From Actinomycetota bacterium (lineage in GTDB: Bacteria > Actinomycetota > Thermoleophilia > BMS3ABIN01), in contig JACRMB010000002.1 of NCBI GenBank assembly GCA_016235065.1, positions 62,001-126,000 on the forward strand: a stretch of 64,000 nucleotides of DNA, read 5' to 3'. This document shows positions 8,275 through 19,535 of this stretch, piece by piece; the first letter of the stretch is position 1, and each line of letters opens with the position of its first letter. The position numbers and the translations under genes are program-made. The notes beneath the pieces were generated by a model. That model worked only from the letters and a program-made list of their open reading frames with translations, searched no databases and was not told the DNA's origin.

Positions 8275-9492
8275 ATGAAGGGTGTTGAGATCAAGCCGGA
8301 TATACACTGGGTCGGGGCGGTAGACTGGCCGGTCAGGGATTTCCATGGGTATGTCACTCCCAAGGGAACGACTTACAACAACTACCTTATCAACGACGAG
8401 GATATAACGCTGGTCGATACGGTGAAGCACGACTTCGCCGAGGTGTCGTTGCGTAATATCGCCAGCATCGTCGATCCGGCGAAGATCAAAAACATCGTCA
8501 TCAACCACGTGGAGAACGACCATGTGAGCTCGCTGGGGCAGTTCATGCATATCATCCCGTCCGCGCATATATATATAAGCGAGCGCGGCCGGCAGGTCAT
8601 CGAGCGGTTTTTCGATACTTCAGCATGGGACATAACCGTGGTCAAGACCGGGGACGAGCTGAAATGTGGCAGATACACGCTGCAGTTCATCGAGACGCCC
8701 ATGCTCCACTGGCCGGACTCGATCATGACCTATGTGAAAGAGGCCAGCCTCCTGATATCCCAGGATGCGTTCGGGCAGCATCTCGCCACGAGCGTCAGGT
8801 TTGACGACGATTTCATAACCTGTGCCTCTCACTCGCAGCTGGACGAGGCGGTCATCGACTACTACGCCAATATCCTCATGCCCTTCGGGGCCCTGATCAA
8901 GTCGAAGATCAAGGCGATACAGGAGATGGGGATCCCGATCGACATGATCGCCCCGGATCATGGCCTGATCTGGCGCGGAGCCCCGGAACACGTGCTCGAC
9001 ATGTATATGGGCATGGCCAACGGCAGGGCCGACCTTTCCATCGCCATCATCTACGACACCATGTGGAAAAGCACCGAGATAATGACCGAACCGCTGGTCC
9101 AGGGAATCACAGACGAAGGCGTCGACTGCAAGGTGATAAAGCTGCGCGAGACCCCGATGAGCTTCGCTATCACGGACTTCTGGAAGTCCCGCGGGTGTCT
9201 GGTGGGTTCGCCCACGCTCAACAACGAGGTCTTCCCGTCGATGGCGCAGTTCATGACCCATCTCAGGGGTCTGCGTCCGAAGGACCGGATGGTGGGAGCG
9301 TTCGGCAGTTATGGCTGGGGTGGCGGCGCGGTCAAATGGCTCTACGGCCAGTTCGAGGAGATGAAGCTCAAGGCTGTAGAAGGTGGCCCTGAGGTCAAGT
9401 ACAAGCCGTCTTCCGAAGAGTTCCAGCAGTGCTACGAGTTCGGCCGGGAGTTCGCCAGACAGGTGCGGGAGTATCACCAGCAATACGAATAG
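8275..9492 (+). CDS. A-type flavodiiron protein (FprA/rubredoxin:oxygen oxidoreductase)
   Basis: Cytoplasmic enzyme that reduces O2 to water (and in some relatives NO to N2O) with electrons from rubredoxin or F420H2. The 405 residues comprise a metallo-beta-lactamase-like di-iron domain with H78-x-E80-x-D82-H83. Further ligands lie in [14 protein letters not shown] and APDHGLIW. A flavodoxin domain from about residue 255 has the FMN loop YDTMWKSTE and [21 protein letters not shown] precedes the ATG. The following rubredoxin gene supplies the probable electron donor. Confidence 0.95.
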   Translation: MKGVEIKPDIHWVGAVDWPVRDFHGYVTPKGTTYNNYLINDEDITLVDTVKHDFAEVSLRNIASIVDPAKIKNIVINHVENDHVSSLGQFMHIIPSAHIYISERGRQVIERFFDTSAWDITVVKTGDELKCGRYTLQFIETPMLHWPDSIMTYVKEASLLISQDAFGQHLATSVRFDDDFITCASHSQLDEAVIDYYANILMPFGALIKSKIKAIQEMGIPIDMIAPDHGLIWRGAPEHVLDMYMGMANGRADLSIAIIYDTMWKSTEIMTEPLVQGITDEGVDCKVIKLRETPMSFAITDFWKSRGCLVGSPTLNNEVFPSMAQFMTHLRGLRPKDRMVGAFGSYGWGGGAVKWLYGQFEEMKLKAVEGGPEVKYKPSSEEFQQCYEFGREFARQVREYHQQYE

Positions 9493-9595
9493 CGGTCAGA
9501 GCGGCTCGAGCGTTCCGCCAAGACCTCGAGCGCATTCGTTTTCTCAGGATACCCAGGCACAGATACCCCAGGCATCGATACAAAGGAGAGCAGGA

Positions 9596-9730
9596 ATGCA
9601 ATTCGAGTGCAGCGTGTGCGGATATATATATGACGAAGCTGTCGAGGACGTGCCGTTCGCTGATCTTTCCGACGACTGGACCTGCCCCGTCTGTGGCGCG
9701 CCCAAGGAAGCCTTCGAACTGGTCGAATAG
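9596..9730 (+). CDS. Rubredoxin
   Basis: A 44-residue one-iron electron carrier with the two CxxC knuckles CSVCGYIYD and CPVCGAPK. The length is slightly shorter than the usual 52 residues because the loop between the knuckles is reduced. GGAGAG stands five bases before the ATG. The stop is followed directly by the ATG of the next gene, with no spacer, so the two are certainly co-translated. It probably carries electrons to the flavodiiron protein or the superoxide reductase. Confidence 0.95.
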   Translation: MQFECSVCGYIYDEAVEDVPFADLSDDWTCPVCGAPKEAFELVE

Positions 9731-10210
9731 ATGGCGGTCAGGATAGAGAAGATTCCGGGAGGTTTTGAAGTCGACGGCCTGCAGCTGCTCAAAGGCCGGT
9801 GCGGCTGCACCTCCCTGGCGAAGTGCTGTTATTCGTGGTCGAAGGTCAAGCACAAGGGAGACATCATCAGCTTCGAGGCCAAGCTCTCCGCCCCCGACAC
9901 GAAAGACAACTATTCTTGGGGCTACACGGCGACGAAGGACGGCATCACGGTGACCGTCACCGTCGAGGATGCAAGGGACAAGGAGATTTATTCGGGATTC
10001 ATTCCGCCGGCCGCCGGCGAATGGGAGAGCCGCGGCTGGGAGATCACCGAAAAGACCGGCGACCGCGAAGACGGCGTCGTCTGGCGCTGCGCCATGTGCA
10101 AGTGGCTGTACAGGGAGAATGAGGAAGGGACTCCGTTCGAGCAGCTTCCCGATAGCTGGAAGTGCCCCATCTGCGGGGCGCCGAAAGCCGAATTCGAACG
10201 GATAGGCTGA
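9731..10210 (+). CDS. Unknown cysteine-containing domain fused to a C-terminal rubredoxin domain
   Basis: A 159-residue two-part protein. Residues 112-159 form a typical rubredoxin (WRCAMCKWLYREN ... WKCPICGAPKAEF). Residues 1-105 are a domain I do not recognise. It carries a cysteine cluster RCGCTSLAKCCYSW and beta-strand-rich sequence (ISFEAKLS, GITVTVTVEDA). The cluster could bind a metal or form a redox site that exchanges electrons with the fused rubredoxin. The gene begins at the base after the preceding rubredoxin stop and precedes superoxide reductase by 67 bases, so a part in oxygen or superoxide defence is likely but unproven. Confidence 0.8.
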   Translation: MAVRIEKIPGGFEVDGLQLLKGRCGCTSLAKCCYSWSKVKHKGDIISFEAKLSAPDTKDNYSWGYTATKDGITVTVTVEDARDKEIYSGFIPPAAGEWESRGWEITEKTGDREDGVVWRCAMCKWLYRENEEGTPFEQLPDSWKCPICGAPKAEFERIG

Positions 10211-10277
10211 ACGCGAGGCCGGATGCGCGGGATCGAATCACGCGTGGCCTCCATAAATAAACAGGAGAGGAATCAAG

Positions 10278-10652
10278 ATGGCTGAAAAAGGACTGTTCTG
10301 CGGTATCAACGAGCCGGCGGACCCGGCGAACCTGACCGAGATGGAGAAGAAGCATATCCCGGTGATCGACTGTCCCGAGACGGTCAAGGGGGGCGAGCCG
10401 TTCCAGGTGACGATCAAAGTCGGCGAGTTGCCCCACGTTATGGAGGAAGCCCATCATATCCAGTGGCTCGAAGTCTGGTTCAGCACCAATTTCAACGCCC
10501 GGATCGACCTGACACCGGTGTTCACCCGGCCGGAAGTCACGATAACCCTGGTCAAGGGCCGTCTGCATAAGACCTCGACACTGAGAGTGGTGCAGCGCTG
10601 TAACATCCACGGTCAGTGGGAAGCGACGAGGGATGTGACGGTAACGGAATAA
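10278..10652 (+). CDS. Superoxide reductase (neelaredoxin/desulfoferrodoxin family)
   Basis: Reduces superoxide to hydrogen peroxide at a mononuclear iron without making O2, using rubredoxin electrons; typical of anaerobes. All five iron ligands can be placed: H26 (KKHIPVI), H53 and H59 (PHVMEEAHHIQW), C108 and H111 (CNIHGQW). The N-terminal desulforedoxin domain is absent, as in class II enzymes. The usual Glu-Lys-His motif reads Lys-Lys-His, so the glutamate that normally caps the iron is displaced. AGGAGAGG precedes the ATG. It is the last gene of the oxygen-defence cluster. Confidence 0.92.
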   Translation: MAEKGLFCGINEPADPANLTEMEKKHIPVIDCPETVKGGEPFQVTIKVGELPHVMEEAHHIQWLEVWFSTNFNARIDLTPVFTRPEVTITLVKGRLHKTSTLRVVQRCNIHGQWEATRDVTVTE

Positions 10653-10859
10653 GCAGTTACGGGAAAAGGCCGTCTCAGGATGCGGCCAGGCAGGCTTCAG
10701 GATGCAGCCAGGAAAATATGGTGGCATCACAAGAGGCAGCTTAGAAAAACCACCTCCCGGGCTTTCCTAAAACCGCCTCTCGGGGAATACAATCCCCCAG
10801 ACGGGGAAACTTTAACTCCGAGAAAACCCTTATATATGAGCCAGGAACTGGAGGAGCGG

Positions 10860-11363
10860 ATGTCCATTTCCCTGAGAGGCCGTGAATATTGCCCAGGCGG
10901 CGGGCAATCCCCTCACGGGCGGATTACCGGCTGGCGGGCGATAATGCTGGGATTGGCTGCCCTGATGCTGTTTTTAATGCCGATATCAGCGTTTTCAGGT
11001 GGCTGCGGCGAGGAGAAGAATGCCGGACCAGTCGGTGCCGTGGAGGACCTGGTGCACCTGCTCAACGCCCGCGACTTCGGCCCGGCATACGACTCACTTG
11101 CGGAATCCTCTCCTTACCGGAATATGACAAAGAACGAGTTCATCCAGGAGAACGAGAGATTCTTTCCTTCGAATTCCATGGCTTTCCGGCTCTCCGACCT
11201 CACTGCCAGCGAGATCGTCATCGACGGGGAAACGGCCACGGTTTCATGGTCAGGTACCTGGGCGTATGGGATGAAGGGCGAGACCGGGGACACGATCACG
11301 GTCGATTCCACTGTGGTGAACGAGAGCGGCGTCTGGAAGGTCGAGGATCTCTGGGGGGACTGA
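10860..11363 (+). CDS. Small exported or membrane-anchored protein, NTF2-like fold suspected
   Basis: Not confidently assigned. The 167-residue product starts at the ATG at 10860, five bases after GGAGGAG; an in-frame ATG at 10836 has no ribosome-binding site. A hydrophobic segment (IMLGLAALMLFLMPISAFS) is followed by GGC, which may be a weak lipobox. The rest (VEDLVHLLNARDFGPAYDSLAE and DTITVDSTVVNESGVWKVEDLWG) resembles small NTF2-like/DUF4878 exported domains. It converges on the permease gene with only six bases between the stops. Confidence 0.65.
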   Translation: MSISLRGREYCPGGGQSPHGRITGWRAIMLGLAALMLFLMPISAFSGGCGEEKNAGPVGAVEDLVHLLNARDFGPAYDSLAESSPYRNMTKNEFIQENERFFPSNSMAFRLSDLTASEIVIDGETATVSWSGTWAYGMKGETGDTITVDSTVVNESGVWKVEDLWGD

Positions 11364-11369
11364 CGGGGC

Positions 11370-12602
11370 CTAATTATGGTGATGTCCGTGCTGTTTATCT
11401 TCCGGTTCTGCGTGCGTGTGCCCGTGCATTTTCACAGAAGCGGTATCCAAGTCTGAAACTTTCTCGGCGTCCTGCTCCGGCTGGTTCATCATCTTCAGCA
11501 TGGAGACTCCGCCAGTGCGGATGAATCTTGCAAGGAGGATAGCTCCACCGATCAGGAAGATAATGTTGAGGACCGTGGTGTAGCTCAGGCTTGCACCGCT
11601 CAGTTCTGACTCCAGGTCCCGCCTTTCAGGAATCAGGCCCAGCGCGCCAAACAGTACCTCGACCACGATTCCTGCCGCTACCATCGCTGCATATGAAGTG
11701 GCCAGCAGAAACAGGCTCATCCGGGCGCCATAATACTTCCTGTAGATATTAAGTATAGGCAGGACGATCAGATCGGCAAAGATGAAAGATATTACTCCAC
11801 CGAAACTGATACCACCATTCCAGAGGACGACTGCCAGGGGCACGTTGCCTATGGAGCAGACGAAAGAGATTATGGCAACCAGTGGTCCTGCGATCGGCCC
11901 CCAGATCATCGCGAAGGTCCCGCTATCGGTGAAAAATATGTTTTGCCAGAATGTCTCGGGAACCCATGCTGCCAGAGCGCCGGCGATGACCAGCCCCAAT
12001 GCTATATCTCTCCAGATGGCAGCCCAGTCCATAATGAAATAATGGCTGGTCGCGGTGAAGCCGCGGCTTGAGAAGATCCTCCTGCGCAGCGGGCCTTCCG
12101 TGACTGACATGTCCATGCGGGCGTGGCCTTCCATCGATCCGGGGATGCCCTTGTTCGCCTGCTCCCGCGCCTTCTCGACCATGTTCTTCTTGAGGAAAAT
12201 CCTGAAGAGGATGGCAAGCATGATGATCATCAGCGGCCCGCCGATGAACTCCGCCAGGGTGAACTGCCAGCCCAGGAGCAGCAGCATGATGATCCCCAGC
12301 TCGATAACAAGATTGGTCGATGCGAACTCAAATACGATGGCCGCGGTGAAGTCACCGCCCTTTCTGAAGATCGACCGGGCGATCGCAACTGATGCGTAGG
12401 AGCAGGAGGATGAGGCGACACCCAGGCTGGTGGAGATGGCGAGCGAGCGGGGCGAATTATCCGGGAGCAGTCTTGCCATTTCCCGGTGTGAGACGACTCC
12501 CTGGATTACCGCCGAGATCGCGAAACCAAGGATCAGTGCCCAGAGGATCTCCCAGAGCATGTGGAAGGAAGTGATAAGGGCGTCTGTGATGAAAGCTGGC
12601 AT
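11370..12602 (-). CDS. Permease of the ArsP_1/DUF318 (YraQ-like) family
   Basis: A 410-residue membrane protein with about ten helices. The family signatures LGVASSSCSYASVAIARSIF and a second copy VCSIGNVPLAVVLW are clear. Relatives export organoarsenicals or are linked to metals, but most have no known substrate. The C-terminal tail is histidine-rich (HGHTHAEPEDKQHGHHH), which suggests metal binding. It starts 31 bases after the clpB stop on the same strand and could be read through from it. No good ribosome-binding site precedes the ATG at 12602. Confidence 0.85.
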   Translation of the reverse strand: MPAFITDALITSFHMLWEILWALILGFAISAVIQGVVSHREMARLLPDNSPRSLAISTSLGVASSSCSYASVAIARSIFRKGGDFTAAIVFEFASTNLVIELGIIMLLLLGWQFTLAEFIGGPLMIIMLAILFRIFLKKNMVEKAREQANKGIPGSMEGHARMDMSVTEGPLRRRIFSSRGFTATSHYFIMDWAAIWRDIALGLVIAGALAAWVPETFWQNIFFTDSGTFAMIWGPIAGPLVAIISFVCSIGNVPLAVVLWNGGISFGGVISFIFADLIVLPILNIYRKYYGARMSLFLLATSYAAMVAAGIVVEVLFGALGLIPERRDLESELSGASLSYTTVLNIIFLIGGAILLARFIRTGGVSMLKMMNQPEQDAEKVSDLDTASVKMHGHTHAEPEDKQHGHHHN

Positions 12603-12633
12603 ATTGACAGCCTATGCCGGCGGCGTTTTCATT

Positions 12634-15273
<2,640 letters not shown>

Positions 15274-15357
15274 TTATTCCCTTGGTCGCGTTTTCGTATG
15301 AGCCCTGCCGCGGGAGTACAGTTCCCGTCGGCCTTGTTATACCCGGGCCCGGCGGTT

Positions 15358-15792
15358 TTACTCGCCAGTGCGTATCTCGATGCGCTTTGGTACCTCTTCA
15401 ACGATGTCCATGCTGACCTGCAGCACGCCGTCCTCGTATGTGGCCTCAGCATTTTCCCAGACCACCGAACGGGGAAGGTCCAGGCTGTGGCTGAAGCTGC
15501 TCCGGCTGATCTCACGCCATTCGTAGCCGCGACGCTCGATCCTGCGCTCCTGACGGAGTTCTCTCCTGATTGTGATCGCATCTTTGCTGATGCTCACATC
15601 AAGGTCCTCCGGATTCGCGCCGTCGACGTCGACGGCGTAAACCAGCCTGCCATCTTTCTTCCTTACCGTGACTTCCGGTTTCCACTGGTTCCCCGCAGGC
15701 CCGCGTCCATCTGTGCGAGCCTCGAACCAGGCCTGTGGCTTGCCATGATATCGCCAGAATCGGTGCGATGGGGTTCTCAGGACTAGTGCCAT
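15358..15792 (-). CDS. Small heat-shock protein, Hsp20/alpha-crystallin family
   Basis: ATP-independent holdase that binds unfolding proteins and passes them to ClpB/DnaK. The 144 residues carry an alpha-crystallin domain in the C-terminal two thirds (YAVDVDGANPEDLDVSI, SFSHSLDLPRSVVWENAEATYEDGVLQV). The C-terminal extension ends VPKRIEIRTGE, with an I-x-I-type anchoring motif. I chose the ATG at 15792 because GAGGAG lies eight bases before it; the longer frame to 15867 would run into the promoter. It precedes clpB. Confidence 0.93.
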   Translation of the reverse strand: MALVLRTPSHRFWRYHGKPQAWFEARTDGRGPAGNQWKPEVTVRKKDGRLVYAVDVDGANPEDLDVSISKDAITIRRELRQERRIERRGYEWREISRSSFSHSLDLPRSVVWENAEATYEDGVLQVSMDIVEEVPKRIEIRTGE

Positions 15793-15838
15793 TTGTATCG
15801 CTCCTCTCCGAATCGTCATAAACAGGACTAATAGCCCT

Positions 15839-15867
15839 ATTTTAAAAGGGATTAATAAATCTGTCAA
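15839..15867 (-). promoter_or_regulatory. Near-consensus promoter of hsp20
   Basis: TTGACA (15867-15862), 17 bases, then TAAAAT (15844-15839). The predicted start at 15832 gives a 40-base leader with the ribosome-binding site. This is one of the best sigma-70-type promoters in the window and fits a repressor-controlled stress gene. Confidence 0.8.
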
Positions 15868-15884
15868 TTTCCTACACAGGAAAT
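15867..15884. promoter_or_regulatory. Inverted repeat upstream of the hsp20 promoter
   Basis: ATTTCC-TACACA-GGAAAT, perfect 6-base arms, directly abuts the -35 box of hsp20. It matches neither CIRCE (TTAGCACTC) nor HAIR (CTTGAGT), so if it is an operator the repressor is a different one. Confidence 0.4.
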
Positions 15885-15965
15885 CTTATACTCTTAGACT
15901 TAGAAAAGTGTGAAAGGATTCAGCATCAGAAAAACCGGGGCTGGCTGAAAATAGGAACTTCAGGC

Positions 15966-15995
15966 AAAAAAAAGCGGACGGCAAATGCCGCCCGC
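15966..15995 (-). terminator. Terminator of the baeRF-type gene
   Basis: On the minus strand GCGGGCGGCA pairs with TGCCGTCCGC (one G-T wobble) around TT, followed by eight T. It lies 41 bases beyond the stop of the gene at 16037-17173. Confidence 0.85.
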
Positions 15996-16036
15996 CTGAA
16001 TGGATCCGGACCCACGTCAGGTAGAGACCGTTACCG

Positions 16037-17173
16037 TCAGTAACGCAGCCTCGCCGCAATATGCCCGGCGTCGACGATAGCCGGATTGCCTGTTTCGACA
16101 CTCATGACCCGGGCGTCCTGGCGGATCGCCAGGTCGCGGGCTTCCGCGACCACGTCGTTGACGATCCTTGCCTGACTGCCGCAAGCTGGGCAGGTCTGTT
16201 CCGCGAACTCCAGCGTCTGGCAGTCCGGGCAGTATTTCCCTGGCTGGGTGAAACCGCTCTCCACCAGAAGCAGATCGACCCGGCGCTGGTTGAGGACCGC
16301 CAGGACATCGTCGAGACCGCCGACGAAGGTCCTACCGGAACCCAGTTCGGGTCCCAGCGAATCCATGAGTGAAGTCTCTTCCTGCATCCTCTGCTTTTCC
16401 TCGATCGCAGTCACCTTGGCGAGTATCTCCTCGGGCGAGTCGTTGATGCTCGCGTTGAAACGTCCGGCCAGCCTTTCCAGCAGATAGGGATGCAGCACCC
16501 GCTCCAGCTCCGGCCACAGCTCGTCGGCCACGCCCACCATGAGCCGGTCGAAGTGCTCCTTACGGAAATATTCCAGAGATGCTTCCGTCGCCTTCTTGAG
16601 ATGGTTGCGTACCTGGAGTTCGTGTTTGCGCTGAAACTTGGACTGCTCCCAGCCGCCCTGGTTGTGCCGCTTGAGGACCCGGTCGAGAATCTCGGTCTGC
16701 TCGCTGATCTCACCGGCTCGTACCTGGAAGATCCTGGCTGTCTCCTTGCTTGTGACCAGAACGCATATCTGCTCGTAACCTGAGAGTGTCTCCACCAGCG
16801 GCGCCACCTGTGGTTTCCAGTCGACGAAGATGCGGTTCGCCACCGGGACCTTCAGCGGGTCCACCTGCCAGAGCCCCTCGGCGGCGCAGGCGAAGATGAC
16901 CAGGCCGCGGGCGCCGTTGCGCCGGTATTCCAGGCTGATATACTCGCCGATCGACCGCAGGTCCGCGTCGAGGCTGCCCTCCTGGTCGCGGGTCAGGCCC
17001 AGCTCCTCGGCAGCCGCCTTGCGGCTCATGCTGATGAGGCTGCTGAGCTCGGTCTCATAGTCGGCTCGTGAAGGATAAGTGGAACTGTCCAGGTTCAGAT
17101 AGAGGCTTACGACCGGGTGCCGGTCATGGCTGTCGAAACCTTTCAGGGAAGAGATCTCAGATGCACTTAGCAT
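16037..17173 (-). CDS. Bacterial archaeo-eukaryotic release-factor-like protein (baeRF/Vms1 type)
   Basis: A 378-residue cytoplasmic protein related to eukaryotic release factor 1 and Vms1, a family thought to release peptidyl-tRNA from stalled ribosomes; the bacterial members are little studied. Visible parts are an N-terminal domain (VVSLYLNLDSSTYPSR), a central RNase H-like eRF1 domain 2 (GYEQICVLVTSKETARIFQV and HFDRLMVGVADELWPELERVL) and an L7Ae-like domain. A zinc ribbon YCPDCQTL...QTCPACG is followed by VMSVETG near the end. The ATG at 17173 follows GGTGGTG. No invariant GGQ is evident, so the catalytic mode is unclear. It is monocistronic with its own terminator. Confidence 0.75.
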   Translation of the reverse strand: MLSASEISSLKGFDSHDRHPVVSLYLNLDSSTYPSRADYETELSSLISMSRKAAAEELGLTRDQEGSLDADLRSIGEYISLEYRRNGARGLVIFACAAEGLWQVDPLKVPVANRIFVDWKPQVAPLVETLSGYEQICVLVTSKETARIFQVRAGEISEQTEILDRVLKRHNQGGWEQSKFQRKHELQVRNHLKKATEASLEYFRKEHFDRLMVGVADELWPELERVLHPYLLERLAGRFNASINDSPEEILAKVTAIEEKQRMQEETSLMDSLGPELGSGRTFVGGLDDVLAVLNQRRVDLLLVESGFTQPGKYCPDCQTLEFAEQTCPACGSQARIVNDVVAEARDLAIRQDARVMSVETGNPAIVDAGHIAARLRY

Positions 17174-17356
17174 TTTCCGCACCACCTTGATTCTCGGGAT
17201 TTCATAGCTGGGGGTTATTAAGTCATACCCGGTTGAAGGAAAAAATATCCTGAGGGTTTTGGAGGAAATTCGGGATGAATTTCCGTCAGCCATATCCGGG
17301 CTTTGCCCCGGATCAGACTGGGCTTAGACTGGGATCAAGCAGGGATCAATCCGGGC

Positions 17357-18205
17357 TCAGGCTGCGGTACCGTCGGCGGTGTCGAGCGCCCCTTCGAGAC
17401 GCAGGAGTTCCCTGAGAGCAGCCAGGCCGACTGCGAGTTCGCCCTCGGTCGGCTCAGAGGTCGTCACCAGATGCTGCAGCTCTCCGCCCGGGCGGGTCAA
17501 GGCCTTGGACCAGAGGCTGGCGGGGTTTCGGGCGGCCCACTGCACCAGTTCCACGGCGCCTGAGAGGCTGAGGACGCTGACTCCCAGGCGAGCCATGTTG
17601 CTGCGCCTTCCCAAGGCGTGCTGGGCCAGGGTGTTGCCGACGGTCATCAGCGCCATCGCCGGACCGATGATGTTGGAGCCGCATCTGGGATGCTCTGCCT
17701 GGGCCTGCCGCGCCTTTTCAGCGTCGACCTGTCCCGAAGCCTCGTAGGCGTTGATTGACTTGTGTTCCGCGGCGTGGTACTCGATCGCCCGGGAGCGCCG
17801 TAGCGCCACCAGAGATGGCAGCACCGCCAGCGCCGCCATGACCAGCTCTTCAGCGAAAGCCGGAAGCTTGCGCTTTGGATTCTTCACGACGATCGCGCCG
17901 ACGACGCTGACGATCATGGAAGCCACGACCTCGGGTGAGTGGGACATGATCGGCAGCCGGCCGCCATGGGCGCTCGCCTTGGGGATCACCAGCGCTGACT
18001 CGGCCAGGCTGACCAGCCCTCTGAGCATCGGGATCTTCCGCATGCCGGAAAGCCCTACGCGCATCTTGTCGCCGGAAGCGATCCTGATCTCACCGCCGGC
18101 TTCGCGCACGGCCATCGACCAGTGGCGTTCGGTCTGGAACATGACTCCGTTTTCCAGTGCCATGCCGCCGATTTTCAGGTGTGGTTTTATCCCGGCTGCC
18201 TCCAT
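17357..18205 (-). CDS. DUF1385 family membrane protein, divergent paralogue
   Basis: A 282-residue protein with the DUF1385 signatures IGGMALENGVMFQ near the N-terminus, EYHAAEHKSINAYE in the middle and HPRCGSN, plus three or four membrane segments. The family has no proven function; the conserved histidines and cysteine suggest metal binding. A second, more typical member lies at 24411-25364. The ATG at 18205 is 27 bases from the divergent malic enzyme start, with an A+T-rich shared promoter between them. Confidence 0.85.
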   Translation of the reverse strand: MEAAGIKPHLKIGGMALENGVMFQTERHWSMAVREAGGEIRIASGDKMRVGLSGMRKIPMLRGLVSLAESALVIPKASAHGGRLPIMSHSPEVVASMIVSVVGAIVVKNPKRKLPAFAEELVMAALAVLPSLVALRRSRAIEYHAAEHKSINAYEASGQVDAEKARQAQAEHPRCGSNIIGPAMALMTVGNTLAQHALGRRSNMARLGVSVLSLSGAVELVQWAARNPASLWSKALTRPGGELQHLVTTSEPTEGELAVGLAALRELLRLEGALDTADGTAA

Positions 18206-18218
18206 GATGCTAACTATA

Positions 18219-18224
18219 TATAAT
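18219..18224 (+). promoter_or_regulatory. TATAAT -10 box for malic enzyme, near-leaderless
   Basis: A perfect TATAAT at 18219-18224 would start transcription at about 18231, two bases before the ATG of malic enzyme. No good -35 box is seen 17 bases upstream. The same A+T stretch also serves the divergent DUF1385 gene. Confidence 0.45.
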
Positions 18225-18232
18225 AAAAGACC

Positions 18233-19480
18233 ATGGCGGACAACGACCGACTGAAATCTCTCCAGGAAGAAGCGCTTACCCTGCACGAACAGTGGCGGGG
18301 CAAGCTATCCATCGACAGCAAGGTATCGGTAGCCGACAAGCACGCGCTATCCATCGCCTATACGCCCGGTGTCGCTGAACCCTGCCTGCGCATCGCTGAC
18401 GACCCTTCGCTGGTAGATCTCTACACCGGCCGCTGGAACACGGTGGCGGTGGTCAGCGACGGCTCGGCGGTTCTAGGGCTGGGCAACATCGGCGCCCGCG
18501 CCGCTCTGCCGGTGATGGAGGGCAAGTCGGTCCTGTTCAAGGCCTTCGGGGCGGTCGACGCTTTTCCCATCTGCCTGGACAGCCAGGACCCCGACGACAT
18601 CGTGCGCACGGTGAAGCTGCTGGAGCCCAGTTTTGGCGGCATCAACCTGGAAGACATATCGGCGCCCAACTGCTTTGAAGTGGAGCGCCGTCTGATCGAG
18701 GAATGTGACATCCCCATTTTCCACGATGACCAGCATGGCACGGCAGTCGTGGTGATCGCGGCGGCGATGAATTCCTGCAAGGTGACCGGCCGGGCGATGA
18801 CCGATCTCAAGGTGGTCATGAACGGCGCCGGCGCCGCCGGCATCGCCATAGCCCGGATGTTCCAGTCGGTGGGGGTCACCGAGATAATCCTCTGCGATAC
18901 CAAGGGCATCATCGGAAAGCATCGGGATGACCTCACTCCGGTGAAGCATGAACTCACGGAATGGACCAATCCGGGTTGCCGCGAGGGAGACCTTGCAGCG
19001 GCGATGGATAACGCCAACCTGTTCGTCGGCGTCTCGGTCAAGGGAGCTGTTTCCCCGGAGATGGTGGCATCCATGGAAAAGGACGCAATCGTCATGGCCA
19101 TGGCCAATCCCGACCCGGAGATACTGCCCGATGAGGCCCGGAAGGCCGGCGCGGCAGTCGTCGCCACCGGTCGCAGCGATTTCCCCAATCAGGTCAACAA
19201 CGTGCTCGGTTTCCCCGGGATCTTCCGCGGTACCCTGGACGTCCGTGCCAGCGTCATCAACCAGGAGATGAAGATAGCCGCGGCGAAGGCGCTTGCGGAC
19301 CTGGTCGACGATGGCCTGAGTGCCGAATGCATCATCCCTGAGGCTTTCGATCTTCGTGTAGCGCCTGCAGTGGCCGCAGCGGTCGCCGGAGCCGCGGTTG
19401 AGAGCGGCGTCGCCCGCGATCCCAAGTCGCCTGAAGAAGTAGCCGCCTCGACCCGGCAGATGCTGGGGATCGAGGGATAA
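18233..19480 (+). CDS. Malic enzyme (NAD(P)-dependent, oxaloacetate-decarboxylating)
   Basis: Converts malate to pyruvate and CO2 with reduction of NAD(P)+. The 415 residues match the short bacterial form. The active-site tyrosine is in SIAYTPGVAEPC and the catalytic lysine in EGKSVLFKAFG. Metal-binding acidic residues lie in FHDDQHGTA, and the Rossmann motif is NGAGAAGIAIARM. It is followed by the two fumarase subunits, so the three enzymes link fumarate, malate and pyruvate. Cofactor preference cannot be read safely from sequence. Confidence 0.93.
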   Translation: MADNDRLKSLQEEALTLHEQWRGKLSIDSKVSVADKHALSIAYTPGVAEPCLRIADDPSLVDLYTGRWNTVAVVSDGSAVLGLGNIGARAALPVMEGKSVLFKAFGAVDAFPICLDSQDPDDIVRTVKLLEPSFGGINLEDISAPNCFEVERRLIEECDIPIFHDDQHGTAVVVIAAAMNSCKVTGRAMTDLKVVMNGAGAAGIAIARMFQSVGVTEIILCDTKGIIGKHRDDLTPVKHELTEWTNPGCREGDLAAAMDNANLFVGVSVKGAVSPEMVASMEKDAIVMAMANPDPEILPDEARKAGAAVVATGRSDFPNQVNNVLGFPGIFRGTLDVRASVINQEMKIAAAKALADLVDDGLSAECIIPEAFDLRVAPAVAAAVAGAAVESGVARDPKSPEEVAASTRQMLGIEG

Positions 19481-19535
19481 GGCCATGCCTGGGACCAGCA
19501 GATCATCGATGCCGGAAACCAGAGGGAACTAGGGG

